Shown piece by piece: positions 8,083 through 19,700 of a DNA stretch of 64,000 nt. Numbering within the stretch: position 1 is the first letter of the stretch; the number at the start of each line of letters is the position of its first letter. The position numbers were made by a program, and so were the translations under genes. The DNA is taken from NCBI GenBank assembly GCA_035299085.1, contig DATGXG010000064.1, positions 1-64,000 on the forward strand, written 5' to 3'. Below the pieces are notes generated by a model. The model saw only the letters and a list, made by a program, of their open reading frames with translations. It was not told the DNA's origin and did not search any database. The DNA is from Bacteroidales bacterium. GTDB lineage: Bacteria > Bacteroidota > Bacteroidia > Bacteroidales > UBA10428.

Positions 8083-8174
8083 CAGTCAAAATCAAGTCAA
8101 ACATAAATTATGCCGGTACAATTTAGCGGATCGTCCGGTATAAAAATGTCAAACCTAACAAACAATTCAAATTT

Positions 8175-11100
8175 ATGAAAAACATTTCGACTGACGAAGT
8201 TTTCTTTCCCAAAAGAAAGCTTAAAAAACTAATCCTAATTATGAGACTATCAGCACTTTTTTTAATGTTTCTTTCATTAAACCTGTCTGCTTCTGTGTAC
8301 TCACAGAACACCAGGTTTACTGTAGATCTGAACGGAAAGACCGTGCGTGAAGTTTTCCAGTTTATCGAACAAAAAAGTGAGTTTAGGTTCTTTTACAATG
8401 ATGATTTCGCTTATATCGACAAAGTGGTTGATATGAACGTTAAGGATGAAAATGTAGAACAGATACTGGAACACCTTTTCGAATCTTCTGACATCACGTA
8501 TAAAGTATTTGACAATAACCTGATTGTTCTTACCCTGAAACAAAACCTCCAGCAGGTTGCCGTAAAAGGAACTGTTACTGATGCAGCCAGCAAGGAACCT
8601 CTTCCGGGAACCAACATCCAAATCAAGGGAACAACCATGGGTACCACTGCCGATGCAAGCGGCGCATTCAGCCTTGAAGCCAAAAAAGGCGATGTTCTCA
8701 TTGTCAGCTTCATTGGATATGTAGCACAGGAAATCACAGTTGGTGATGAAACCATGCTCAATATTGCCCTTGCACCGGATGCAACCAATCTTGAGGAAGT
8801 TGTTGTAGTAGGTTACGGTACACAGAAAAGGACCGAAGTAACAGGTGCTATCGCTTCTGTTTCTTCTGAAAAGCTTACTGCATTACCCTCAGCAAGTCTT
8901 GATCAGGCCTTGCAGGGACGTGCTGCCGGTTTGACCGTTATTGCCAATGGTGCGCCCGGAACTATGCCTACAATGAGGATCAGAGGCATCAGCACCGTTA
9001 ATGATGCCAATCCGCTCTATGTAGTTGATGGTGTTATTACTACAAACATCGGCAACATCAGTCCTTCTGACATTGAATCTATTGAAGTATTAAAAGATGC
9101 CTCTACAGCAGCCATATATGGATCACAGGGATCAAACGGCGTTATTATGGTTACCACTAAAAAAGGTAAAGCCGGTAAGGTTTTGGTTAATTTCGAAGGC
9201 TATACCGGTGTTCAATATAGCAATGCCAGATATGATGTGATGAATGCTGCACAATATGAAGAATATGCAAGGGGCGGAGCATTTGCAACTCCTCAAATTT
9301 ATTCTGATCCAAATAATCTGGTTTACACGAACCGTCTTGCAGGTATTGGTCCTGACAGACCTAATGGTGGCGAAACCGACTGGCAGGATGAAATCTATCA
9401 GAAAGGTCCTATGCAAAACTATGATCTTTCCGTTACCGGTGGTGGCGAAAATTCAAGCTTCAGATTATCGGCCGGCTATTTGAATCAACGAGGTATCATT
9501 ATTAAGACAGGTTTGGAAAGATACAATTTCAGAGCTAACAGTGATTACACCAAAGGCAGACTTAAAATAGGTGAGAATTTGAGCTTATCTTATAGTTCAC
9601 AAGATCCTTTGGCTGATAATGGCGGTCGTTCACTTTTGGAACATGCCATTAAAATCGCACCTTACCTGCCTATTTATAATCATGAAAATAAAAGAGGCGG
9701 GTATCAGGGTCCTTCAAATGATATTGACGGACAGGATGCTGAAAACCCTGTAAGAATTATGGAATTAAACCGTCGTAATCGCAATACCATGGATATCCTT
9801 GGTAATATTTACGGCGAACTGGAAATTATCAAGGGGTTGAAATTCAGAACCAATCTTGGCCTTCAGGATCAGAGGCTGGTTGACAATCAGTTCTATCCTT
9901 CATACAATGATGATGACCTGACTGGTACTACGCATCGGCAACCTTTTTCAAGCACATTCAAAAACAGGGCTAATTATACTTCTTTCCTGTTTACCAATGG
10001 CTTTACCTGGAATACAACACTGGCAGACAAGCACAATTTTGAAGTATTGGCACTTACCGAATATAACGCGGCACATTCCACTGTGCTGAATGCCAATTCA
10101 CATAATAAGATTACCGACTTTGTTCCTGAACTTAACAATACTGATGTTTCATTGAGTTCAACAACCACTGACTGGTACAGAATCAGTTATGTTGGAAGAG
10201 TAAACTATAACTATGAAGATAAGTACCTGTTATCTGCATCTATCAGAACAGATGCTTCATCCAGGTTCGGTAAAAACAATAGATGGGGTACCTTTAAATC
10301 ATTCTCTGCCGGATGGAATATAGCTAAAGAATCATTCATGGAAAGTATTCCTGTCATCAGCAACCTGAAATTAAGAGGCAGTTGGGGTGAGGCCGGTAAT
10401 GATAAGATTAAGGATTATTCCTATATCGCAACACTTACTTCAGATATGTATTATGTTATTGATAACAAGGCTGTTCAAGGTACAACCCCGGGTGGTCAGG
10501 CTAATCCTGATTTGAAATGGGAAGAAACAACTATGACCAATATCGGTATCGATTTGGGCTTGCTCAGAAATCAGTTTACTTTGACTGCTGAATATTATAT
10601 GAATAAAAGTGACGATCTTCTCATGCAGGTTGGTAATGTATTGTCATTTGGTGATTTCCAGGGTACGACAAGTAGAAATGCCGGTTCCATGGAAACCAAA
10701 GGTTTTGAACTGCAGTTGGGATACAACGATTTCGAAGGTGCATTCCAATGGTCAGCCGGTTTAAATCTCGGTACCTTTAAAAATGAAGTGAAATCACTGG
10801 GTGGTAATCCATATATCTCAGGATTTGGTTTTGAAGGCGAAGATCTGAACAGGAATGAAATTGGTCAGCCTGCTTTCTTCTTCTACGGATGGAAATTCGA
10901 CGGTATCTTCCAGTCAGAACAGGAAGTTCTTGATTACATGGATGGAAGCCAACGTGCAATGACTACATCAACTTCTGCCGGGGACTTCCGGATAAAGGAT
11001 ACAAATCATGATGGTGTGATCACCGGAGCTGACAGAACCAACATCGGAAATCCATTCCCAAAGATGACACTCGGTTTCGATCTGAATGCATCCTTTAAAG

Positions 11101-11594
11101 GATTTGATCTGAATTTATTTATCAGCGGAGTATATGGTAATAAAATCTACAATACCAATATATATGACTTAGAGGGCATGCCCAGATTGTTCAATGCCAG
11201 CCCGAAAGTTCTCCACAGATGGACTCCAACCAGCCCATCAACTACAATGCCGAGAGCCGGAGTGGTAGGAGATAATCTTAAAGCATCTGACCGCTATATT
11301 GAAGATGGTGCTTATACCAAGCTCAAAAACATATCCCTGGGATACACCATTCCTTCAAGTATTTTGAAGAATAAAGTCACTAAACTCAGGATATATGTAA
11401 GTGCCCAGAATTTAATTTGCATAACCAAGTATTCCGGTTTAGATCCTGAAGTTGGTTCATACTCAACTGCTGGTACGACTTTGGGTCAAATTGGTGTTCC
11501 GGTAAGTACTACACAGAACTATGCAAATGGAATTGATGTCGGAAACTATCCTATTCCAAAATCAGTAATTGCTGGTTTCCAGATTACCTTCTAA
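8175..11594 (+). CDS. SusC/RagA-family TonB-dependent outer membrane transporter with STN domain
   Basis: A 1139-residue nutrient importer. After a signal segment (MRLSALFLMFLSLNLSASVYS, about residues 23-43) comes an STN signalling domain (about 50-115, TVREVFQFIEQKSEFRFFYN) and a carboxypeptidase-regulatory-like domain (about 125-205, AVKGTVTDAASKEPLPGTN). The plug contains the SusC hallmarks EEVVVVGYGTQK and NPLYVVDGV, and a long beta-barrel ends in phenylalanine. The STN domain and the upstream sigma/FecR pair indicate ligand-triggered autoregulation. The substrate cannot be read from the sequence: no glycosidase lies next to it. Confidence 0.95.
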   Translation: MKNISTDEVFFPKRKLKKLILIMRLSALFLMFLSLNLSASVYSQNTRFTVDLNGKTVREVFQFIEQKSEFRFFYNDDFAYIDKVVDMNVKDENVEQILEHLFESSDITYKVFDNNLIVLTLKQNLQQVAVKGTVTDAASKEPLPGTNIQIKGTTMGTTADASGAFSLEAKKGDVLIVSFIGYVAQEITVGDETMLNIALAPDATNLEEVVVVGYGTQKRTEVTGAIASVSSEKLTALPSASLDQALQGRAAGLTVIANGAPGTMPTMRIRGISTVNDANPLYVVDGVITTNIGNISPSDIESIEVLKDASTAAIYGSQGSNGVIMVTTKKGKAGKVLVNFEGYTGVQYSNARYDVMNAAQYEEYARGGAFATPQIYSDPNNLVYTNRLAGIGPDRPNGGETDWQDEIYQKGPMQNYDLSVTGGGENSSFRLSAGYLNQRGIIIKTGLERYNFRANSDYTKGRLKIGENLSLSYSSQDPLADNGGRSLLEHAIKIAPYLPIYNHENKRGGYQGPSNDIDGQDAENPVRIMELNRRNRNTMDILGNIYGELEIIKGLKFRTNLGLQDQRLVDNQFYPSYNDDDLTGTTHRQPFSSTFKNRANYTSFLFTNGFTWNTTLADKHNFEVLALTEYNAAHSTVLNANSHNKITDFVPELNNTDVSLSSTTTDWYRISYVGRVNYNYEDKYLLSASIRTDASSRFGKNNRWGTFKSFSAGWNIAKESFMESIPVISNLKLRGSWGEAGNDKIKDYSYIATLTSDMYYVIDNKAVQGTTPGGQANPDLKWEETTMTNIGIDLGLLRNQFTLTAEYYMNKSDDLLMQVGNVLSFGDFQGTTSRNAGSMETKGFELQLGYNDFEGAFQWSAGLNLGTFKNEVKSLGGNPYISGFGFEGEDLNRNEIGQPAFFFYGWKFDGIFQSEQEVLDYMDGSQRAMTTSTSAGDFRIKDTNHDGVITGADRTNIGNPFPKMTLGFDLNASFKGFDLNLFISGVYGNKIYNTNIYDLEGMPRLFNASPKVLHRWTPTSPSTTMPRAGVVGDNLKASDRYIEDGAYTKLKNISLGYTIPSSILKNKVTKLRIYVSAQNLICITKYSGLDPEVGSYSTAGTTLGQIGVPVSTTQNYANGIDVGNYPIPKSVIAGFQITF

Positions 11595-11615
11595 TTTTTT
11601 AAACAGATTTATATT

Positions 11616-13247
11616 ATGAAAAGTTTCAAAAAATACTCTTCACCGGCACTACTGTTCAGTGCATTGGTTCTGATTTTTTCCTGCAACCCGGATAAATTGG
11701 AACTTACGAATCCTAATGAACTACTTCCTTCAACGTATTTTACAACACCGATTCAGGTTGAATCAGCTGTAAATTCCATTTATGGTAGTTTGCAAACTAC
11801 CGGTATGTACAACCGTGGTATGTGGTATGGAAATGACAACATGTCTCATGAAAATACATGTAATCCTCAGCAGGAAGCTGATAAACGCCAATGGCTGAAT
11901 TTCGATTTCGATGCTTCACATGGTTTGATCGAAGCATACTGGAATTCCTGCTATAGAGGCATTAACAAAGCCAATTTTGTTATCAACAATGCTCAGAAAA
12001 TCAATGATGTCATTCCTCTTTCAGAAATGTCGCAAGAATTGAAAGATAAGTTTTTGGGCGAGGCACAATTCATGCGTGCACTGTATTACTTCTTCCTGGT
12101 CACCAAGTTTGGTGATGTTCCTATTTATTATGGAATTGACCAGGATCTCGAAGCTAAAGGTGTTGAAAGAAAATCAGCTTCTGAAGTTTGGGCATTGATT
12201 GAACAAGATTGTATTAATGCTGCCGGAAATCTTCTTGATAAATCGGTTGAACAAAAAGGAAGAGCAACCATAGGTGCTGCCTGGGCGCTTTTAGGTAAAG
12301 CACGCTTATACCAGAAAAATTACCAGGGTGCTCTTGAGGCATTTAATAATATCACCGGTTACAATCTTGAACCTGTTTATTTCGACAACTTTACTGAAGA
12401 AAATGAAAATGGCCAGGAATCAATTTTCGAAGTTCAGTTTGATATCAACGCAGGTTATGGCCAGCAATGGAATTCAGACCGTTCTGATGCAGGTAAAAAT
12501 GAAGCCACTTTCAGAGGCCAGGAATATGGCTGTAAAAACTGGTTCAATGTTTTCCCGTCACAGGATCTGTGGAATGAATTCGAAACTGCTGCTGATAACG
12601 GTGTAAAGACCGATCCGAGACGCGGTTATTGCATCTATCAAACAGGTGATTTGTATAACAACAATACAATGACCATGGTAATTGATTCTGCCGTTATTTA
12701 TGCTCCGGATGGCGAAACCATTCTTGATCATTATCAGAGAAGAGGCTGGAAAAAATACCAGAATTATTATAAAGCTGCTACTGAAGGTGCTGTTGCAGGA
12801 AATGAATCGGGCATTAACATGAAAATTATTCGCTGGGCTGATGTAATCCTGATGAAAGCGGAATGTTTGGCCAATACTGATCATCTTACCGATGCTGTTG
12901 ACATGATGAACCTTGTCAGACAAAGAGCTGATGTTGATTTGCCTTTATATGGTACCGCAGGCCCTATGAATACCAATTATCCGGTGGATAACACGGCTAA
13001 TTTTATGAAAGCACTGGAACATGAACGCAAAGTTGAGCTTTGCGGTGAACAGGTTCGTTTCAGCGACCTGGTAAGATGGAACAGACTTTCAGATTTTATT
13101 TTGCTTGAGAGCAAACCTACAACGCCAAAGGCCGACCAGGCTAATTTGTCATTTACCTCACCTAAAAATAATCTGTGGCCCATTCCTGCCAGAGAAATTG
13201 CAGTAAATGAAAATATTAGTCCGGAACAACAAAATACCGGCTATTAA
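11616..13247 (+). CDS. SusD/RagB-family surface nutrient-binding lipoprotein
   Basis: A 543-residue lipoprotein with lipobox cysteine in LIFSCNPDK (about residue 23). It has the SusD-like helical repeats (FMRALYYFFLVTKFGDVPI is the family's typical tetratricopeptide region) and the usual C-terminal phrase LWPIPAREI. It starts 21 nt after susC and is expected to form the lid of the SusC barrel. Annotated substrate classes of this family are mostly glycans, but this one is not recognisable. Confidence 0.95.
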   Translation: MKSFKKYSSPALLFSALVLIFSCNPDKLELTNPNELLPSTYFTTPIQVESAVNSIYGSLQTTGMYNRGMWYGNDNMSHENTCNPQQEADKRQWLNFDFDASHGLIEAYWNSCYRGINKANFVINNAQKINDVIPLSEMSQELKDKFLGEAQFMRALYYFFLVTKFGDVPIYYGIDQDLEAKGVERKSASEVWALIEQDCINAAGNLLDKSVEQKGRATIGAAWALLGKARLYQKNYQGALEAFNNITGYNLEPVYFDNFTEENENGQESIFEVQFDINAGYGQQWNSDRSDAGKNEATFRGQEYGCKNWFNVFPSQDLWNEFETAADNGVKTDPRRGYCIYQTGDLYNNNTMTMVIDSAVIYAPDGETILDHYQRRGWKKYQNYYKAATEGAVAGNESGINMKIIRWADVILMKAECLANTDHLTDAVDMMNLVRQRADVDLPLYGTAGPMNTNYPVDNTANFMKALEHERKVELCGEQVRFSDLVRWNRLSDFILLESKPTTPKADQANLSFTSPKNNLWPIPAREIAVNENISPEQQNTGY

Positions 13248-13313
13248 TTTTGTAAATAATATTGCGTAGGTGGTTAGTACGCAAGGGTTAAAGTACACTA
13301 ATCAATAAAAAAA

Positions 13314-13343
13314 GGGCGAAGTCAAAAACTTCGCCCTATTTTT
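13314..13343 (+). terminator. Rho-independent terminator after susD
   Basis: GGGCGAAG (13314-13321) pairs with CTTCGCCC (13329-13336) around a TCAAAAA loop and is followed by TATTTTT. It lies 66 nt after the susD stop and before the FG-GAP lipoprotein genes, so the latter may be read through or have their own start. Confidence 0.75.
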
Positions 13344-13391
13344 AAAACTAAATTGAGTTTAGAGCGATTTCACAACTAAAATCTGAGAATA

Positions 13392-16300
13392 ATGCCGGTA
13401 AGATTCCCGATAAATACGTACATCATAATTATAATTTGTCTATCATTTCTTAACAGCAGTTGTGAAAAAAACAAGGCCCTGTTTCACAAAATGAGCTCCG
13501 CACAAACTCACATTGATTTCAACAATGCATTAACCGAATCCGATACTTTCAACTACTTCCTTTTTTCCTACATGTATATGGGAGGTGGGGTTTCAGTAGC
13601 CGATTTTAACAACGACGGATTCTGCGATATCTATTTCACCGGTAACATGGTTGGAAACAGGCTTTATCTGAATACAGGCAACCTGGAATTCAAGGATGTT
13701 ACCGATGAATCCCATACTGCAGGAGATACAAGATGGATGCTGGGATCAACGGTCTGCGATATCAATAATGATGGCTGGAAGGATATCTATGTAAGTGTTT
13801 CCGGGCTAAGAGACAACTGTCGCAATATGCTTTTTATCAACCAGGGAAACAATGAAAACGGAATACCCGTGTTCAAAGAGGAAGCAGCAATATACAGTAT
13901 TGATGATAACGGCAAAAGTACACAGGGAACATTTTTCGACTATGATAACGATGGTGACCTCGATTTGTACGTGGCCAACTACCCTATTACATCCTTCAAA
14001 TCACCCCCCTATTATTACAGGCAGATGATGAGAAATGCCAAACCTTCTGAATCGGGTCATCTTTACAGGAATAATGGAAGCGGACCTTTTACGGATGTCA
14101 CTGAAGATGCAGGATTGTTGAATTTCGGCCTGTCATTGAGCGCTACCGTGAGTGACCTCAACCAGGACGGCAACCAGGATTTATTTGTTTCAAATGATTT
14201 TACAAGTCCCGATTTCTATTATATCAATAACGGCGACGGCACTTTCACCGACAAAACAACAGAAATCACCGGCCAGACTTCCTTTTACGGTATGGGTGCC
14301 GATATTGCCGATTATAACAATGACGGGCTAATGGATATCCTCCAGATCGACATGGCACCCGAAGATAACCAAAGGGCTAAGGAAAACATGACGAGCATGA
14401 GCCAGGAAGATTTTGATGACATGATACGCGAAGGACTACATTATCAATATCGTTACAGCACCCTGCAGCTTAACCGGGGAATTTTTGCCAATGGAATACC
14501 TCATTTCAGCAACGCCGCATGGATGGCAGATGTCACTTCAACCGACTGGAGCTGGGCAGGACTTTTTGCCGATTTTGACCTCGACGGATGGAAAGATATA
14601 TTCATTACAAATGGTTCGCGAAGAGATATAAACAACATTGACTATTTTAATGAGATCGGAAAACCCGACTACAACAATAAAACGGGAAATATTGACTGGC
14701 TGGACAAGGTAAGACATATGCCTTCAAAGCCTCTTGTTAATTATATCTTTCGTAATAACGGGGATCTTACATTTACTCATGCCAGCCAAGCATGGGGAAT
14801 CAAAGATAAAAGCTTCTCAAACGGTGCAGCATATGCCGACCTGGATAATGACGGGGATCTCGACCTGGTTGTAAGCAATATCGATTCAAAGGCTGTAATT
14901 TACAGGAATAACGCCCGTGAAACCAATAAGGGAAATTTTCTTAAGATTTTACTTAACGGGCCTGAAACAAATAAAATGGGCATTGGTGCAAGTGTCACCA
15001 TATACATAGAAGGTAAACTGCAGAGATCTGAAATGACTCTCTCAAGAGGTTATGAATCCTCCATGGAGCCAATAATCTATTTTGGAACAGGAAATCATCT
15101 TCATATTGATTCGCTCGTTGTGAAATGGCCTGATGGAAAAATCCAGGTCATCCGCAATGTGAAAACGAACACTAACCTGGTACTTAATTACAATAGCGCC
15201 GAGGTGCTTACTCAACCTGGTATCGACAAGAGACCATTTACTGATATTTCATCCGATCTGAACCTTCAATTCGTTCATAAGGAAAACCTTTTTAATGATT
15301 TCGAAAAACAGGTTCTTCTGCCCCATAAACTTTCTTCGGAAGGACCAGATATCACCACCGGCGATGTAAACGGTGACGGACTTGATGATTTTTTCATCGG
15401 CAATGCAATTGGTAGCCCCGGAGCTCTTTTCGTTCAGCGGAAAGACGGCACCTTCACGATTCAGGATGGACCGTGGCAAACAGATGCCGGATACGAGGAT
15501 ACCGGAACTGTGCTTTTTGATGCAGATAACGATGGTGACCTTGATATTTATGTTGTGAGTGGTGGCAATGAGTTTCCCGAAAAATCATCACAATACCAGG
15601 ACAGGTTGTATATCAATACAGGCAAAGGGATTTTCATAAAAAGTACAGATGCCCTTCCGGCAGAAACCATAAGTGGATCATGTGTTGTAGCATTTGATTA
15701 TGACAGGGATGGCGATAACGATCTGTTTGTGGGAGGCCGTCATGTGCCGGGAAAATACCCATACGCTGCCCCCTCATTCATCCTTGAAAACAAATCGGAA
15801 AACGGAACCATCCGATTTGTCAATGTTACATCAACCGTTGCACCCGAACTTGTGAAAGCCGGTATGGTAACCTCCGCTTTCAGTTGTGATATCGATAACG
15901 ACAAATGGCCTGACCTTGTATTAGCCGGTGAATGGATGCCGGTGTGCATCTACAAAAATACAAACGGAGTATTTAAAAACACCCCGGTCGAAAACTCCGA
16001 AGGATGGTGGTTCAGCCTGAAGGGGGCGGATTTCGATAAAGATGGGGATATTGACCTGGTGGGCGGGAATTTTGGATTGAATTCAAGGTACAGAACGGGT
16101 GATAAAACATTCGACGTTTATGCGGATGATTTTGACAGGGATAGACGTTCGGATATTGCATTATGTTATTACCAGGGTGAAAAACAGTATCCGGTGCGAA
16201 GCAGAGCTTGCTATTTAATGCAGAATCCGGGACTTGAAATGAAATTCCCTACATACAAAAGTTTTGCTGAAGCCACCATTTCTGATGTTTATGGTAAAGA

Positions 16301-16712
16301 AGCGCTTCAGAAATCATTGCACCTGATTGTAAAAACATTCGCCAGCTGCTTTTTTGAAAATACAGTGAACGGTAAATTCATTATGAAACCATTGCCTGGG
16401 GAAGCTCAGCTGTCTGCTATAAATGATATGGTGATCAGCGATATGGATCATGACGGAAACCTTGATATCTTTGCTGCAGGAAACCTCTTTGATATGGAAG
16501 TAGTAACGCCGCGAAATGACGCCGGAGCAGGTGTATTTTTGAAAGGCGACGGAAAAGGTACTTTCACTGTTGTTCCTCCGGCGGTTTCCGGATTTTTCGC
16601 ACCCGGCAATGTGAAATCAATTTCGCAGATTCACCTGGATAATTCAGAAAATATAAAAGCCCTTCTGATTGGAAACAATAATGGACCTATGCAGATATTT
16701 AAGTTGAAGTGA
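13392..16712 (+). CDS. Large FG-GAP/VCBS-repeat lipoprotein with ASPIC/UnbV domain (paralogue 1)
   Basis: A 1106-residue predicted surface or periplasmic lipoprotein (lipobox LNSSCEKN, Cys near 24). It carries about 14 acidic calcium-binding turns of FG-GAP type, such as DFNNDGFCD, DINNDGWKD, DYDNDGDLD, DLDNDGDLD and DADNDGDLD, arranged in two blocks separated by an ASPIC/UnbV-like domain (about residues 514-600: LKILLNGPETNKMGIGASV to VVKWPDGK). Beta-propeller folds are expected. The gene follows SusC/SusD and is tandem with a paralogue, suggesting an accessory binding role for the same substrate (inference). No catalytic residues can be named. Confidence 0.85.
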   Translation: MPVRFPINTYIIIIICLSFLNSSCEKNKALFHKMSSAQTHIDFNNALTESDTFNYFLFSYMYMGGGVSVADFNNDGFCDIYFTGNMVGNRLYLNTGNLEFKDVTDESHTAGDTRWMLGSTVCDINNDGWKDIYVSVSGLRDNCRNMLFINQGNNENGIPVFKEEAAIYSIDDNGKSTQGTFFDYDNDGDLDLYVANYPITSFKSPPYYYRQMMRNAKPSESGHLYRNNGSGPFTDVTEDAGLLNFGLSLSATVSDLNQDGNQDLFVSNDFTSPDFYYINNGDGTFTDKTTEITGQTSFYGMGADIADYNNDGLMDILQIDMAPEDNQRAKENMTSMSQEDFDDMIREGLHYQYRYSTLQLNRGIFANGIPHFSNAAWMADVTSTDWSWAGLFADFDLDGWKDIFITNGSRRDINNIDYFNEIGKPDYNNKTGNIDWLDKVRHMPSKPLVNYIFRNNGDLTFTHASQAWGIKDKSFSNGAAYADLDNDGDLDLVVSNIDSKAVIYRNNARETNKGNFLKILLNGPETNKMGIGASVTIYIEGKLQRSEMTLSRGYESSMEPIIYFGTGNHLHIDSLVVKWPDGKIQVIRNVKTNTNLVLNYNSAEVLTQPGIDKRPFTDISSDLNLQFVHKENLFNDFEKQVLLPHKLSSEGPDITTGDVNGDGLDDFFIGNAIGSPGALFVQRKDGTFTIQDGPWQTDAGYEDTGTVLFDADNDGDLDIYVVSGGNEFPEKSSQYQDRLYINTGKGIFIKSTDALPAETISGSCVVAFDYDRDGDNDLFVGGRHVPGKYPYAAPSFILENKSENGTIRFVNVTSTVAPELVKAGMVTSAFSCDIDNDKWPDLVLAGEWMPVCIYKNTNGVFKNTPVENSEGWWFSLKGADFDKDGDIDLVGGNFGLNSRYRTGDKTFDVYADDFDRDRRSDIALCYYQGEKQYPVRSRACYLMQNPGLEMKFPTYKSFAEATISDVYGKEALQKSLHLIVKTFASCFFENTVNGKFIMKPLPGEAQLSAINDMVISDMDHDGNLDIFAAGNLFDMEVVTPRNDAGAGVFLKGDGKGTFTVVPPAVSGFFAPGNVKSISQIHLDNSENIKALLIGNNNGPMQIFKLK

Positions 16713-16718
16713 GGATAA

Positions 16719-19700
16719 ATGATGAAAATAAAACCTGTCGCTGTTGTGATGGTGTCCTGCTTATGCATGCTTTCATGCAACAGGTCATCCGAACCATTTA
16801 AAAAGCTCTCTCCGTCCCGTTCTGGTATCCGGTTCTTTAATGAACTGGTGGAAAACGACACTCTCAATTATACCAAGTTTCCCTATATGTACATGGGTGG
16901 AGGCATATCCATAGGCGACATCAACAATGACGGACTTGACGACATTTTTTTTACAGGCAACCTGGTGCCCAATAAACTCTATCTGAATAAGGGCAATCTA
17001 CACTTTGAGGATATATCGGCTTCAGCTGGGATTGAAGGAAATCATCAATGGTTCACAGGCAGCACAATGGCTGATGTTAACAACGACGGATGGCTGGATA
17101 TATACGTGTGCGTTTCAGCCAAATATCAGCCTTCGGATAACCTGCTGTTCATCAATAATAAGGATAACACATTCACTGAATGCGCCAAATCGTATGGCAT
17201 TAACGATAAGAGTTCATCTGTACAGGCTACATTTTTCGACTATAACAACGACGGACTTATTGACCTGTATGTGGCCAACTATCCCATTGTTCTTGTCAGT
17301 ATGGGCGCTGAATTCTACAGGGATAAAATAAAGGAAAACAAATGGGAGGAATCAGGACACCTCTACAGGAATAACGGAAACAATACCTTCACGGATGTCA
17401 CTGATGAAGCCGGGATAAGAAATTTTGGCATGTCGATTGGTGTTGTGGCTGCCGACCTGAATAATGACGGCTGGAAGGATCTGTATATTTCAAATGATTT
17501 TAATCCGCCCGACCGGCTTTACCTCAATAACAAAAACGGTACATTCAGCGAAGTGCTTCGGGAATGCACGTTCCAGACTTCCATTTTCGGAATGGGACTT
17601 GATGCCGCAGATATCAACAACGACGGATTGCTTGACCTTTACCAGATTGACATGACTCCTCCCGATCATTACAGGAGAATGGTGAATGTTATTCCCATGC
17701 GGCAGGAAACGTTTGACAACAGTGTAAATTATGGTTTTCATTACCAGTATATGCAGAATTCACTTCAGCTTAATAATGGTGTATTCGACGGGAAACCTGT
17801 TTTCAGCAATATTTCATTGTTTGCAGGTGTGGCTTATACCGACTGGAGTTGGGGCGGAATTTTTATCGACCTCGATAACGACGGGAACAAAGATTTGGTT
17901 GTCAGCAATGGCGTTTTGAAAGACATCAACAACCAGGATATCCTTACAACCCCCCGGTCAGGCATGTACTTTCAGAAAAAGAAAGAAGAGTACCGGCCAG
18001 AGCTTTTCCCCTGCACACCCGTTGCAAATTATATATTCCGCAATAACGGTGATCTTACATTCAGTGATAAATCGACTCAATGGGGATTTTCGGAACCTAC
18101 ACTGACAAATGGACTTTCATGCAGCGACCTGGATAACGACGGGGACCTCGATATTGTATTTCATAACGTAAACAAGATATCAGCCATTTATGAAAATCGT
18201 TCTGCTGCAAAGGACAACCATTTTCTGAAAATTAAGCTCAACGGTCCTGCTTCCAATCGGTTCGGACTGGGTTCGGTCATTTTTGTTACCACGGGTGAAA
18301 TAACTCAAAAACAGGAACTTACATTAACCAGGGGATACCAGTCGAGTTTATCTCCCGTAGTTCATTTTGGTCTGGGTAAAAACAGCATTGCAGATACTTT
18401 AAAAGTAATATGGCCTGACGGTAAGCAACAGACCGTCTATCAGGTAAAAGACGACCAGGTCATTACATTGAATTACACTGAAGCGGCCGGCCGGGATTCA
18501 TTTGTCAACCAAAGTGCTAAATTCAGGGACATAACCCGTATTTCGGGAATTGATTTTCTACACAGGGAGGATCAGTTCGATGATTTTGGATTCGGTGCGT
18601 TATTGCCTTATAAATACTCAAGGCAGGGACCCGGTTTGGCAAAAGGAGATGTTAACGGCGATGGGCTGGATGACTTCTTCGTTGGTAACGGCGCTGGTTT
18701 TGAACCAGCACTTTACGTGCAAAAACCGGATGGTACCTTTAAAAAGCAGAGCGGTCCGTGGAGTAAGGATAATCCTTTTGATATCACCGGCGCCCTTATA
18801 TTTGATGCTGATGGTGACGCAAAATTGGATATTTACGTGCTGTACGGAGGCTATATGCCCGAAAACCCTTACCAGGACCGACTTTATCTCAATTCACCGG
18901 GAGGATTCAAAAAATCAGAAGCCTTGCCTATAATGAATAAAAGCGGTAAAACCATATGTGCAGCAGATTATGATGGAGACGGAGATACGGATCTGTTTGT
19001 TGGCGGAAGAATTGTGCCCGGTAAATATCCCCAGCCTTCCGGAAGTTTCATACTCAGAAATAACGGTATGAAGGGTCCAAAACTCAAATTTGAGGATATA
19101 ACTTCTTCAGCGGCCCCTGAACTGGCTGAGGCCGGTCTTGTAACAGATGCCATTTGGATTGATTTTGACGAAGACGGAGATCCTGACCTTGTGATGGCTG
19201 GCGAATGGATGAATATCCGGTTTTTTGAAAATGTTTCCGGTAAGTTCAGTGATGTAACTGAAAAGATGGGATTCAGCAATTCAACCGGATGGTGGTACAG
19301 CTTAAAGGCTGCAGACACAGATAATGACGGAGACATGGATCTTATCGCCGGCAACCTTGGCAGAAATTACAGGTACCGTGATGATCAATCGTTTCAGATA
19401 TTCTCATATGATTTTGATGTTAACGGGAAGCAGGATATCGTTCTTTCCTATGTTCAGAATAACATCCGTTACCCTGTAAACAGCTTCGATGAGAGTTCAA
19501 GGCAGATTCCGGTTATCGGTCAGCGCTATAAAACATATGATGAATTCGGGAAAGCTTCGCTGGATGATATCTATGGAGCATCTGTACTGCAGGCTTCCTA
19601 TTCCTGCAAAATAAATACATTTTCCAGCGTATGGATTGAAAACCAGGGAAAAGGAAAATTCGTCAGTCATAACCTGCCTAACCTGGCACAGCTATCTTCA

